From assembly GCA_947488305.1 (NCBI GenBank), contig CANKZM010000004.1, positions 377,501 to 441,500 on the forward strand: a DNA stretch of 64,000 nucleotides. The letters are read 5' to 3'. The notes below the pieces were generated by a model. The model saw nothing but the letters and a program-made list of their open reading frames with translations, did not search any database and was not told the DNA's origin. Source of the DNA: an uncultured Roseobacter sp. GTDB lineage: Bacteria; Pseudomonadota; Alphaproteobacteria; Rhodobacterales; Rhodobacteraceae. The position numbers and the translations under genes are program-made. Positions 31,233-41,049 of this stretch are shown one piece after another; position 1 is the first letter of the stretch; each line of letters starts with the position of its first letter.

Positions 31233-32039
31233 ATGTACCACGCGCCTGAAGCGCCTGTTCTGTTGGAAACCACGGACGGCATTGCAACGGTAACGTTGAA
31301 CCGTCCCCGCGCCATGAACGCATTGTCCGAAGACATGTTGAGTGCCCTGCAAGAGGTCTGGGACGGTCTGAAAGACAATCGCGATGTGAAAGCTGTCATC
31401 TTGCGCGGTGCAGGTGATCATTTTTGTGCTGGTCACAACCTCAAGGAAATGACGGCAAGGCGGTCAGATACCGATGGTGGTGCGGGGTACTTCAATGACC
31501 TTTTTGCCACCTGCTCCAAGATGATGTTGTCGATTGTGAACCTGCCGCAACCGGTGATCGCGGAAGTTCAGGGGATTGCCACGGCGGCAGGCTGTCAGCT
31601 TGTCGCGACTTGCGATCTGGCCGTGGCGGCGGAGGACGCGCGTTTTGCTACCTCGGGGGTCAATATCGGGCTGTTTTGCTCCACGCCGATGGTCGCGCTT
31701 TCCCGCAATGTGAACCGGAAACAGGCGATGGAGATGCTCTTGCTAGGTGATTTCCTGCCTGCACAAAGGGCGGCGGAGATCGGCCTGATCAATCGCGCCG
31801 TCCCAAGGGACAATTTGGCTGATGCCGCCCGTTCGATGGCAGCCACGATCGTCGGGAAAGCACCTGTTGCGATCAAGATTGGCAAGGAGGCATTCTACAA
31901 ACAAGCGGAGATGAACCTGGCCGATGCCTATGCATACACGGGTGCGGCCATGGCCGAAAACATGATGGCGCGCGATACCAAAGCTGGTATCGACGCATTC
32001 ATCAACAAGCAACCTATGCCGGATTGGACCGGAGACTAA
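31233..32039 (+). CDS. Enoyl-CoA hydratase/isomerase family protein
   Basis: VTLNRPRAMNALSEDML; GAGDHFCAGHNLKEM; GIATAAGCQLVATCDLAVAAEDARF. Confidence 0.93.
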   Translation: MYHAPEAPVLLETTDGIATVTLNRPRAMNALSEDMLSALQEVWDGLKDNRDVKAVILRGAGDHFCAGHNLKEMTARRSDTDGGAGYFNDLFATCSKMMLSIVNLPQPVIAEVQGIATAAGCQLVATCDLAVAAEDARFATSGVNIGLFCSTPMVALSRNVNRKQAMEMLLLGDFLPAQRAAEIGLINRAVPRDNLADAARSMAATIVGKAPVAIKIGKEAFYKQAEMNLADAYAYTGAAMAENMMARDTKAGIDAFINKQPMPDWTGD

Positions 32040-32060
32040 CCTTTGATCAAGGGATTGGGT

Positions 32061-33173
32061 CTACCCGACCTTGAAGCCCCAGAAATCGGTCCGGTCCGCC
32101 ATGAAATACCCCGCATGCGCGCGCATGATCCCTTGTAGTTCAACAGTATCGCCAGCGTTGAGGACGGCCATGGTCTGAAGGTTTAGTGTTGTCCTCTCGG
32201 ATACATGTGACGCGGTGTTCTCCGCCTGCGACCCGGGTATGACCGTGGCGCCATTGACGACCAGCTGCGCGCCCATTCGAGCGGCTGTGCTGCTGTCTTG
32301 TTTGAAGGTCAGAAGCGCGCCCAGAAAATAGGTTCCATCAACCGGTGCGGTGAATTCATTGGTCCCGGCGTCAAAGCTGCCCTGATCGTTGTATGCAAGA
32401 TCGTTGATCGCGATTCGGGTCCAGGTATCCACGGCACCGAAGTTGTCGAAATTTGTTGTGCCCTTGAAGCGGGGCAGGCGCGGTTGATCGACCACACCTG
32501 TGGCGCTGTTCACGATCAGTCCATCAAGGAAGTTTGCGCCATCGGCAGATGTGGCGAGGCGCAAATCATCTGATCCAAAAATGCCAAACAGCCCGCGTGT
32601 CTGAAAGTCCCGCTGGAAAACGAAGCCAGTATCGTCGCCTGTTGTTTCCTTGTTCAGGGTGACCATCATGTCGCCGGTCCCACCATCTGCGGCATAAAGG
32701 GCGGTCCAGAGGGCAGCGTTGATCTTGGCCGAAAACGGTGTGCCAGGGAGAGTTGTCATGCCCAGGCCAAAAGTCTCGATCTCTTCCAGTTCGGGGCTTT
32801 CCAGATCAACCCATTCCGCCCCGTCATAGACAACCATGGCATCGCGGTTGATGACATAGGCCCGCCAGCCTGCGCGGGGTACGAAAAAGCGCCAAGTGTC
32901 GGTCTCGAACAGGGCAACTTCGCTGTCATGGTCTGCCCAGTCACCTGTTGCGCTGGCATCCACAATATAGCGTGTGCCTTCCAAGGGTGCGGCGGGCGGT
33001 GTCGTGAGATCGTCGGCCGCAACGCCAAGCTGCGTCACAACGTCAAGGATACGCAGGGCTTCGTTATGGGTGACGTGTTTTTGTGCCTGACTGGGCTGGA
33101 TGAAAGGCAAAGACAAGCTGCTGGAGATATCGGCCATTGGAATTCCCACGTGAAAGGTTTGATCGCGGGACAT
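32061..33173 (-). CDS. DUF2793 domain protein with C1q/TNF-like C-terminal segment
   Basis: SSSLSLPFIQPSQAQKHVTHNEALRILDVV; GWRAYVINRDAMVVYDGAEW; C-term FTAPVDGTYFLGALLTFKQ...GDTVELQGIMRAHAGYFMADRTDFWGFKVG; likely start MADISSS (about 33137). Confidence 0.8.
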   Translation of the reverse strand: MSRDQTFHVGIPMADISSSLSLPFIQPSQAQKHVTHNEALRILDVVTQLGVAADDLTTPPAAPLEGTRYIVDASATGDWADHDSEVALFETDTWRFFVPRAGWRAYVINRDAMVVYDGAEWVDLESPELEEIETFGLGMTTLPGTPFSAKINAALWTALYAADGGTGDMMVTLNKETTGDDTGFVFQRDFQTRGLFGIFGSDDLRLATSADGANFLDGLIVNSATGVVDQPRLPRFKGTTNFDNFGAVDTWTRIAINDLAYNDQGSFDAGTNEFTAPVDGTYFLGALLTFKQDSSTAARMGAQLVVNGATVIPGSQAENTASHVSERTTLNLQTMAVLNAGDTVELQGIMRAHAGYFMADRTDFWGFKVG

Positions 33174-33262
33174 CCTTCAGCAAAAGGTTTGCGACCCTCT
33201 TAGAGGGCCGCGCGTGAGAGTAAGCAGCGGTTAACCAATCACTCTCACACTGGAAACGTTTA

Positions 33263-33964
33263 CTAGACTGAACGGGTGATCCCGCCGTCGACACGTATGT
33301 TCTGGCCGGTGATGTAGGCCCCACCGTCCGAGGCCAGAAAAGCCACGACACTGGCAATCTCCCCCAATGAATTCCCGTAGCGGCCCATCGGCACCATTGA
33401 TTTGAACTCCTCTTTCTCAGGCAAGCTGTCGATAAAGCCGGGCAGGACGTTATTCATTCGAATGTTTTCAGCTGCATATTTATCCGCAAAAAGCTTGCTG
33501 AAGGCGGCAAGACCTGCGCGCATCACACCGGATGTCGGGAAGACAGGGTTGGGTTCAAAGGCTGCAAATGTCGAGATATTGATGATCGCACCGCCGCCTT
33601 GTTTTTGCATGATTGGCGTGACCAGACGCGTGGGCCGAACAACGTTGAGGAAGTAAACCTCCATGCCCTCGTGCCAGTCCTCATCGGTCAACTCCAATAC
33701 CGGTGCACGGGGCCCATGGCCCGCTGAGTTGACCAGAACATCCACGCGCCCCCATTCAGACATCGCCGCGTCAACGAGGCGTTGCAGATCGTCAACTGAC
33801 TTGTTTGTGCCGGTGATGCCGATGCCACCTAGCTCCTTTGCGAGGGCTTCCCCCTTGCCTGAAGACGACAGAATTCCAACTTTGAAACCATCTGCTGCAA
33901 GGGCTCGTGCGCTGTCTGCGCCCATGCCGGAACCCCCCGCTGTAATCAGCGCTACTTTAGTCAT
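33263..33964 (-). CDS. SDR family oxidoreductase
   Basis: ALITAGGSGMGADSARALAADGFKVGIL; DVLVNSAGHG; AYITGQNIRVDGGITRSV. Confidence 0.92.
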   Translation of the reverse strand: MTKVALITAGGSGMGADSARALAADGFKVGILSSSGKGEALAKELGGIGITGTNKSVDDLQRLVDAAMSEWGRVDVLVNSAGHGPRAPVLELTDEDWHEGMEVYFLNVVRPTRLVTPIMQKQGGGAIINISTFAAFEPNPVFPTSGVMRAGLAAFSKLFADKYAAENIRMNNVLPGFIDSLPEKEEFKSMVPMGRYGNSLGEIASVVAFLASDGGAYITGQNIRVDGGITRSV

Positions 33965-34001
33965 TTTGATCTCCTTGGTGAGTTTAGGTGTCTGGTGATG
34001 T

Positions 34002-35711
34002 TCAGGGCAATTCGCCCTTCGCGACTGCCTTTAATGTTCTGCTGATCCCATCTTGCGTCAGGCCATAAGTGTTCTGGGCCGTCTCGGCAGAGATGTAACC
34101 CTGTGCAAGATCCTGCAATACAAGGTCTTTTGGGCGTTCGGACGGTGCGCCATAACCAGCGCCACCAGGGAAGGCCATGACCACCTTGCGCCCGTGGGGC
34201 ACAAACTGTTTCCCTTTGACCCGCATTGCGGTGCCATCGTCCTGAACAATTGTTGTCGGTGCGCCCGGGTCCCCGCCGCGACGCCCGCGGGCAGGATGTT
34301 GGCCACGATCAAACATGGCCTGAAAGTCGAACTCGTGTCCCTCGATCGCGCCAACTTCCATATGTTGGCCTAGCCCGCCACGTGTCTTTCCGGCGCCACC
34401 GCTGTCGGGTCGCAGCTCCTTGCGCCAGATGATGACAGGCCCCGCATGTTCGGTGGCTTCAATAGGCATGGTCATCACACCGGAGGGAAACGCGGTGGCG
34501 TTCAACCCGTCATGGTCAGGACGTGCGCCCGAGCCGCCGGAGTTGAAGGTAAGAACTTCGGATCGGCGCGCGTCCGCAGGCGCTGCGGCATCTGTGCGAG
34601 GACGCAGGCTCACCTGAAAATTGCACAGGCATCCGGCACCTTCTGCTGGCACAAGGCCCGGCATGATCTTGTCAAACGCGTCGTAAACCGTATCGGGAAC
34701 AAAATGGCCGACGATGTGGCGCAGCGCTACCGGGGCGGGATGCAAGGCATTAACGATTGTGTTTTCGGGCGCGGTTACCTCGAAAGGTGCTAGCGACGCT
34801 GCGTTGTTCGGGATCTCGGGCGCGATGGCGACCTTGAGCGCATAACAGGCATAGGCTTTTGTGTAGACCAGCGGGCAGTTGATACCTTTCTTGTCGAGGG
34901 CCGAGGTCCCGGAAAAATCTGTGACGATGCGATCACCTTTCACCGAAACCCGCACCTTGAGCGTGATGGGCACATCGAACCCGTCAATTGTCATTTCACC
35001 GGTCGCCTCCGATTGTGGGAGCGCCGCGATCCGTTCGATGGTGGCTAGACGCGAATTTTCAAGAATGAATTCTGCCACCGTGTCGAGATTGGAGAGATCG
35101 AACTCATCCATCATGTCAATCAGGCGGCGGTGACCGATCTCATTGCAACCTGCCAGTGCGTAGATGTCACCGATCAACTGGTCAGGTTCGCGCACGTTTC
35201 CTCGGATGATGCGCACCAGTGTTTCATCAACGATACCGCCATCAGCAAATTTCATGATCGGGATGTAAAGACCTTCCTCATAGACGCTATGCGCGTCTGC
35301 GCCAAACCCCCGACCACCGATATCGACAACATGGGCCGTGCAGGCAAAGAACCCGACCAACACGCCGCGCTTGAAGGAAGGCGTGACCATCGTGATGTCA
35401 TGCAGATGGCCGGTGCCTTCCCAGGGGTCATTGGTGATATAGACATCCCCCTCCACCATGTTCTGCCGACCAATGCGACGGATGAAATGGGCGACAGCAT
35501 CCGCCATTGCGTTCACATGGCCGGGTGTACCGGTCACGGCCTGCGCCAGCATGTTTCCATGAGTGTCATAGACTCCGGCGGACAAATCGCCTGCCTCACG
35601 CACGGAGGTGGAAAACGCCGTCCGCACCAGTGCCTGCGCCTGCTCCTCCACGACGGAAATCAGACGGTTCCACATGACCTGATAAGCAACCTTGGAGTGA
35701 ACCTGCGTCAT
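34002..35711 (-). CDS. hyuB: Hydantoinase B/oxoprolinase family protein
   Basis: ISVVEEQAQALVRTAFSTSVREAGDLSAGVYDTHGNMLAQA; VYITNDPWEGTGHLHDITMV. Confidence 0.93.
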   Translation of the reverse strand: MTQVHSKVAYQVMWNRLISVVEEQAQALVRTAFSTSVREAGDLSAGVYDTHGNMLAQAVTGTPGHVNAMADAVAHFIRRIGRQNMVEGDVYITNDPWEGTGHLHDITMVTPSFKRGVLVGFFACTAHVVDIGGRGFGADAHSVYEEGLYIPIMKFADGGIVDETLVRIIRGNVREPDQLIGDIYALAGCNEIGHRRLIDMMDEFDLSNLDTVAEFILENSRLATIERIAALPQSEATGEMTIDGFDVPITLKVRVSVKGDRIVTDFSGTSALDKKGINCPLVYTKAYACYALKVAIAPEIPNNAASLAPFEVTAPENTIVNALHPAPVALRHIVGHFVPDTVYDAFDKIMPGLVPAEGAGCLCNFQVSLRPRTDAAAPADARRSEVLTFNSGGSGARPDHDGLNATAFPSGVMTMPIEATEHAGPVIIWRKELRPDSGGAGKTRGGLGQHMEVGAIEGHEFDFQAMFDRGQHPARGRRGGDPGAPTTIVQDDGTAMRVKGKQFVPHGRKVVMAFPGGAGYGAPSERPKDLVLQDLAQGYISAETAQNTYGLTQDGISRTLKAVAKGELP

Positions 35712-37795
35712 GACTGCGCTCCTCTTATCACGATGTCTATGCAGCCGTCAGGCTGCCGGATCGCATCCCTTCTGCCGGGCACGATGATTGTCGTTTCCGC
35801 CTCGGTTATGGCGGTTGGGCCGATTGCGCACTGCCCCGTCGTCATGTCATCGCGCAGAACAACCCGCGCATTTTCAAACTGACCCGTCGCCGGATCAAAG
35901 ATATCACGTGTCCCAGCTGTCTTGGCTTCGTGGTCGCCATCGGTTGGATTTACCGTGTCGACCTTTTCGGAAGGTGTGGTCGCATTCACAGCCCAGACGG
36001 TGATTTCGATGTCCATGCCAGCGACGGGTCTGCCAAATAGCTTGGTGTATTCTGCCTCGAAAGCGGTTTTGAAAATATGTTGATCGGGCTGCATCGCCTG
36101 TTCTTGAGACAATGAGATTGGTATTTCCCAGCCCTGGCCCGAATACCGCATATAGACTTTGAATTCGGACAAGATCTGGCTTTCCGCATCGCAGGTGCGT
36201 ACGAAACCGGTCGCTTCTGCCTGCAGGGTGGTCAGCAACGCCTTGATCGCGTCCGGATCAAAGTCGCTGAGCTTCATGAAAACAGAGCGGTTTGCCTCAA
36301 AACTGAACGGTGCGCGTAGGAACCCGATGGCGGACCCGACACCCGCGCCGGGCGGTACGAGCAACCGCTCAATCCCCAGCTTTTCGCAAAGTCGGCCTGC
36401 ATGCAGGGGTGCTGCGCCACCAAAGGCGATCATCGTATAGCCGCTAAGGTCTTCGCCGTTTTCGACCGCATGAACCCGTGCTGCGTTGGCCATATTTTCG
36501 TCTACGACTTCCGCGACGCCAAACGCTGCTTCGACTTCGTCCATATCCAAAGCCGTGCCGACGTGGTTCTTGAGCGCTGCTTTCGATTGATCGGGTTCGA
36601 GTGGGATCGTTCCCCCGGCGAAATTGTCCGGATCGAGTTTGCCGAGCAACAGATCGGCATCCGTCACGCCGGGGCGCGAACCCCCACGACCATAACACGC
36701 AGGCCCAGGCTCGGATCCGGCACTTTCGGGCCCGACCCGGATCTGGCGCATCGCATCCACATGGGCGAGCGAGCCGCCACCTGCGCCTATTTCCACCATA
36801 TCGATCACCGGGATGGAGATCGGCATGCCCGACCCCTTCTTGAAGCGATAGGTACGGGCCACTTCGAAAACCCGTGACGTTTTGGGCGTTTGGTCCTTGA
36901 TCAGGCAAATCTTGGCGGTCGTCCCGCCCATGTCGAATGACAGCACCTTATCGAGGCCGTACCGCGCCGCGATATGTGCAGCGAAAACTGCGCCACCGGC
37001 AGGGCCACTTTCCACCAATCGCACCGGGAATTCAGCAGCGTTCTGAATGGAAATGATCCCGCCGCCGGAATGCATGAGGAAGATGCGGCATGCTGCACCC
37101 TCACCCTTGAGGCGATCCTCCAGTCGACCCAGATAGGACGCCATGAGCGGTTTGATATAGGCATTGGCGACGACAGTATTGAACCGCTCGTATTCGCGCA
37201 TCTGGGGGGACACTTCAGAAGAGATTGAGACGGAAACCTGCGGCACCCTTTCGGCCAAAACCTCCCGGATCAATTCTTCATGGGCTGGGGCAAGATAAGA
37301 GTGAATAAGACCCACAGCGACGCTTTCGACGCCCATGTCCGCGATCTGATCGACAACGGCCTCTACCGCGGACCGTTCCAGCGGGATCATGACCTCGCCG
37401 CGCGCGTTGACCCGCTCCGGGACGGTCAGGCGCACCTGACGCGGCAACAAGGGCTCGGGCAATTTCAGGTTCAGATCATATTGCTCGAAACGGCTTTCTG
37501 TACGCATCTCGATGACATCGCGAAAGCCTTCCGTCGTAATCAACGCCGTCTTTGCGCCGCGACGTTCGATCAATGCGTTGGTGGCCAGAGTTGTGCCATG
37601 GATGATCTGGTCAATTTGCGACGGTGTTATGCCTGCTTTGGCGCAGACTTGATGCATGCCATCAATGATTGCGTCTTCGGGGGCGGCATAAGTGGTCAGC
37701 ACCTTGGTGGAGAACTGCTCTCCCGCCATTTCCAGCACAACGTCTGTGAAAGTCCCGCCAATATCGACGCCCAGACGTACCGAGTTTGTCTTCAT
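35708..37795 (-). CDS. hyuA: Hydantoinase A/oxoprolinase family protein
   Basis: VRLGVDIGGTFTDVVLEMAG; LIHGTTLATNALIERRGAKTALITTEGFRDV; SFDMGGTTAKICLI; overlaps hyuB. Confidence 0.94.
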   Translation of the reverse strand: MKTNSVRLGVDIGGTFTDVVLEMAGEQFSTKVLTTYAAPEDAIIDGMHQVCAKAGITPSQIDQIIHGTTLATNALIERRGAKTALITTEGFRDVIEMRTESRFEQYDLNLKLPEPLLPRQVRLTVPERVNARGEVMIPLERSAVEAVVDQIADMGVESVAVGLIHSYLAPAHEELIREVLAERVPQVSVSISSEVSPQMREYERFNTVVANAYIKPLMASYLGRLEDRLKGEGAACRIFLMHSGGGIISIQNAAEFPVRLVESGPAGGAVFAAHIAARYGLDKVLSFDMGGTTAKICLIKDQTPKTSRVFEVARTYRFKKGSGMPISIPVIDMVEIGAGGGSLAHVDAMRQIRVGPESAGSEPGPACYGRGGSRPGVTDADLLLGKLDPDNFAGGTIPLEPDQSKAALKNHVGTALDMDEVEAAFGVAEVVDENMANAARVHAVENGEDLSGYTMIAFGGAAPLHAGRLCEKLGIERLLVPPGAGVGSAIGFLRAPFSFEANRSVFMKLSDFDPDAIKALLTTLQAEATGFVRTCDAESQILSEFKVYMRYSGQGWEIPISLSQEQAMQPDQHIFKTAFEAEYTKLFGRPVAGMDIEITVWAVNATTPSEKVDTVNPTDGDHEAKTAGTRDIFDPATGQFENARVVLRDDMTTGQCAIGPTAITEAETTIIVPGRRDAIRQPDGCIDIVIRGAQS

Positions 37796-37897
37796 GGTCC
37801 AGTTTCCCTTGCACCGGTTGCAGCCTCGCAAAAACCAGATGCCAGTAGCGCGAGGAGAAAAGCAAATTACTTAATTTTTTGGAGCGATAAGAAATTT

Positions 37898-38800
37898 TTA
37901 TTCAATGGACGCGCTTGCATTAACAGCAAGCTCCGCGGCCCTTTCCACAAAAAGTGCTGCGCGAGAAGGCGTATATCGGGCGTGGAACGTCAACGGAGCA
38001 GGCAGCCAATCGCAATTCACCTGCTGCAAGGTGCCGGAGTTCAATTCAGCGCGAAGAAGAGCTTTTGGCAGCAAAGCCACGCCCATCCCTTCCGTCACCA
38101 TTGGAACGCAGGCAGACAACGCACTGGAATGCACGATCTGTCCGGTCGGCAGAGAGTTCTCCTTGGCCAGTTTGTGAAGGGAGGCAGCGGCGGATGTGTT
38201 CCGGGCGTGTGTCATGACTGGAAAGTCGAACAGTGTTGATATCTGAGGGTTGGGTCCCAGCCTTTGGGCGATTTCCGGTTTAGCGACCCAGACGTATGCA
38301 GCTTCTCCCAAAGCTTTGTAGCCACGTGCCCGCCCTGTGTACGCCGCGTTGTGAATTGCCAGATCCAGGCGGTTCTCCTCCAAACCTCTTTCAATTCGAT
38401 CAGACAGATCGACATCTAATTCGACCCTAACATTGGGAAATTCGGCTTTGATATCCCGCAAAAGAAGGTTGAGCCAGGTGCAAGCAACGAGTTCCGTCAC
38501 CCCAAGCCTCAGCCGCTCTTCGATCAGTTCCTGCCGACCAGCCTCACGCAGAAGCCCTTCTGCAGACCACAGCACTTCCCGTGTTTTCTGGAGCAGCTCT
38601 GCACCTTTGGGTGTGATCTGAACGGATCCTGCATCGCGAAGCAAAAGGACTGTCGACAGAGTTTTTTCCAATGCGGAAATGCGGGCGGAGATATTTGGTT
38701 GGGTGGTTCCGAGAGCCTCCGCCGCCGCCCGGAAAGAGCCCGTGTCAACGACAAAGGCAAAAGCCTCGAGCTGTTTGAGTGTTATCCGACTTTTTATCAT
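37898..38800 (-). CDS. LysR-family transcriptional regulator
   Basis: ITLKQLEAFAFVVDTGSFRAAAEALGTTQPNISARISALEKTLSTVLLLRD. Confidence 0.94.
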   Translation of the reverse strand: MIKSRITLKQLEAFAFVVDTGSFRAAAEALGTTQPNISARISALEKTLSTVLLLRDAGSVQITPKGAELLQKTREVLWSAEGLLREAGRQELIEERLRLGVTELVACTWLNLLLRDIKAEFPNVRVELDVDLSDRIERGLEENRLDLAIHNAAYTGRARGYKALGEAAYVWVAKPEIAQRLGPNPQISTLFDFPVMTHARNTSAAASLHKLAKENSLPTGQIVHSSALSACVPMVTEGMGVALLPKALLRAELNSGTLQQVNCDWLPAPLTFHARYTPSRAALFVERAAELAVNASASIE

Positions 38801-38819
38801 ATGAGCGTATATGATAAAT
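38794..38819. promoter_or_regulatory. Perfect 10-bp inverted repeat overlapping the LysR start codon
   Basis: TTTATCATAT-gagcgt-ATATGATAAA (position +/-1). Confidence 0.6.
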
Positions 38820-38847
38820 GAAATTGATCGCCGGTGACAGTAGCTTG

Positions 38848-38876
38848 TACCGCCGGATTGTCAGACCGGCGGTACT
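38848..38876. terminator. Strong hairpin between the Mo-hydroxylase gene end and LysR
   Basis: GTACCGCCGG-attgtcaga-CCGGCGGTAC perfect 10-bp stem, 3' of the gene ending at 38884; only a short T-tract. Confidence 0.45.
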
Positions 38877-38883
38877 TTCTGGA

Positions 38884-41046
38884 TCATGCGAACGAAATAC
38901 CGTCATTCACCATTGGTAAGACGGCGACAATCTGTCCGGCACCAGCAATTGCATTTGCCAATGCGGGTGCAGATGGCGGTGTGCCTGGCTCCCCGATACC
39001 TGTCGGTGGTTCAGCGGACGGCATGATATGCGTCTCTATAGCGCCAATATCACCAATCCTCAGCGGTTCGTAATCCGGGAAATTGAACTGATCAACCACA
39101 CCACCGGTCAGAGTGATCTCATCGCGCATTGCAGCCCCAAGCCCGTAGCCGACGCCCCCTTCGATCTGTGCTTTGATGACATCCGGGTTGACCGCTATGC
39201 CGCAATCGACGGCGCAGGTCACCTTTTCAATCTGGACATCCTCTGCCCCACCGCCCGATATTTCAATCACTTCGGCCACAAAGCTACCGAAGGATTTATG
39301 GACTGCGACTCCTTGGGTGCGCCCGGCAGTTGGGTTACCCCAATTCGCCTTTTCGGCTGCCAGTTTCAGAACGGCAGCTTTGCGTTGCTGGTCTTTCGAG
39401 TCTCCCAGATGTGCAAGCCGGAACTCAACCGCGTCACGGCCAACGGCGCGCGCCGCCATATCCATCATCACTTCCATCGCGTAGGCAGTGTGCGTGTGCC
39501 CGACCGATCGCCACCAGAGGGTGCTTGTGGCTTTCTTTGTATCCGTCAGGCCGACATGGAAACCTGGGATATCATATGGCGTATCCGACACGCCCTCGAC
39601 AGAGGAATGATCGACCCCATCACGCACCGAAAAGCCTTCAAAAGCAGTACCTTTCATGATCGATTGCCCTGCGATCCTGTGATCCCAGGCAACGATATTG
39701 CCGTCGTCGGAGAGTCCCACGCGCACTTTATGTCCAAACGCCGGGCGGTAATACCCACCGCGCATATCGTCTTCGCGGCTCCAGACAAGTTTGACCGGGC
39801 GACTTCGATCCGTGATGACAAAAGCCAGGGCGGCTTCGACCTGATAATCCGCCGTCGGTGTCGCGCGGCGACCAAAGGAACCGCCTGCCAGCATCGTCTT
39901 GATGCGAACCTTTTCCATTGGCAGTTCAAAGATCTGGGACAGCGCCATATGAGGTCCTGTCGGGAATTGTGCGCCGTCATGAAGCGTGATGCCGCCATCT
40001 TCATTGGCCTCAATTGTGCAATTCAATGGCTCCATCGGGGCATGGGCAAGTAGTGGAAAATAGAAGGTTTGCTCAATCACCTTGTCTGCTTTGTCCATTG
40101 GCGCAGGGTCGTTCTTGAGCACGTTGAATTCAGCGTCTGCTTCCAGCGCTGCCATGATCTCTTCCTTGATCTGCGCGCTGCTTCGAGTTTCGGCCTGCGA
40201 CAGATCCCACTCTACCGTCAAGGCTTCGCGCGCCTGTATCGCGGCCCAGGTATTTTCCGCATAAACCGCGACCGCTGCATTGTTCGGCAATGTCGCCGCG
40301 CGAATGAAACCTTTGACAGTTTGCGCCTCAGTATCGTCAAAGCTGGCGACAAGCCCACCGCTCTGTGGCGGACGTGCCAGCATCGCAATCATCTGGTTAG
40401 GCAAATGCACGTCCATCGCGAACATGGCCTGGCCGTTTCCCTTGATCTCGCTGTCGAGACGGCGCACGTCCGGGTTTCCGATCAGACGCCATTGATCCGG
40501 CGATTTCAATTGTGGTTCGGCGGGGGCCTCCAAAGCTGCGGCCCTTGCGACGAACTCCCCCAAAGGTGCTGATTGGTCGTTGCCGATGATCACCCCATCC
40601 ACAATGTCCAGTGCGCTCGCCTCGGCCCCCCATGCTTCTGCGGCGGCTGCTTTTAACAACTCACGGGCCGCCGCCCCAGCAGAACGGTATTGTAGAAACG
40701 AATTGGCCATTGCGGTGGAGCCACCAGTGCCCTGAAACTGACCAAATGCGAGGTTTGCATAGAGTTCCGGGTTGGAAGGCGCGAATTCGTAGTCGATCTG
40801 CTCCATGCCGACACCGATTTCTTCCGCGATCAAGGTCGAAAGACCCGTTGCGGGCCCCTGACCTTTTTCAAAGTGTTTTATCACCGCCACAACGCGGCCA
40901 TCTTCGGAAATTTTGACGAATGGATTGATTTGCGTCGTGCCATCAGCGGCGGCAAAGGCGCCCTTGGCATTCAGGCCAACGACTAGCAATGCTCCGGTTG
41001 CAGCTGCTGCTTTGAGGAACCCACGACGAGACGTTGAAACTGTCAT
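38884..41046 (-). CDS. Xanthine dehydrogenase-family molybdopterin-binding subunit (isoquinoline 1-oxidoreductase beta-like)
   Basis: Tat-type signal TSRRGFLKAAAATGALLVVG; GGSFGRRATPTADYQVEAALAFVITDRSRPVKLVWSREDDM; GIGEPGTPPSAPALANAI. Confidence 0.92.
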   Translation of the reverse strand: MTVSTSRRGFLKAAAATGALLVVGLNAKGAFAAADGTTQINPFVKISEDGRVVAVIKHFEKGQGPATGLSTLIAEEIGVGMEQIDYEFAPSNPELYANLAFGQFQGTGGSTAMANSFLQYRSAGAAARELLKAAAAEAWGAEASALDIVDGVIIGNDQSAPLGEFVARAAALEAPAEPQLKSPDQWRLIGNPDVRRLDSEIKGNGQAMFAMDVHLPNQMIAMLARPPQSGGLVASFDDTEAQTVKGFIRAATLPNNAAVAVYAENTWAAIQAREALTVEWDLSQAETRSSAQIKEEIMAALEADAEFNVLKNDPAPMDKADKVIEQTFYFPLLAHAPMEPLNCTIEANEDGGITLHDGAQFPTGPHMALSQIFELPMEKVRIKTMLAGGSFGRRATPTADYQVEAALAFVITDRSRPVKLVWSREDDMRGGYYRPAFGHKVRVGLSDDGNIVAWDHRIAGQSIMKGTAFEGFSVRDGVDHSSVEGVSDTPYDIPGFHVGLTDTKKATSTLWWRSVGHTHTAYAMEVMMDMAARAVGRDAVEFRLAHLGDSKDQQRKAAVLKLAAEKANWGNPTAGRTQGVAVHKSFGSFVAEVIEISGGGAEDVQIEKVTCAVDCGIAVNPDVIKAQIEGGVGYGLGAAMRDEITLTGGVVDQFNFPDYEPLRIGDIGAIETHIMPSAEPPTGIGEPGTPPSAPALANAIAGAGQIVAVLPMVNDGISFA

Positions 41047-41049
41047 GTC

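Noticed and set aside
37280-38239. 319-aa + strand ORF spanning hyuA start and LysR
   Set aside because: Runs antisense through two confident genes; no domain signature
39028-40053. 341-aa + strand ORF opposite the Mo-hydroxylase large subunit
   Set aside because: Shadow of a well-supported conserved CDS
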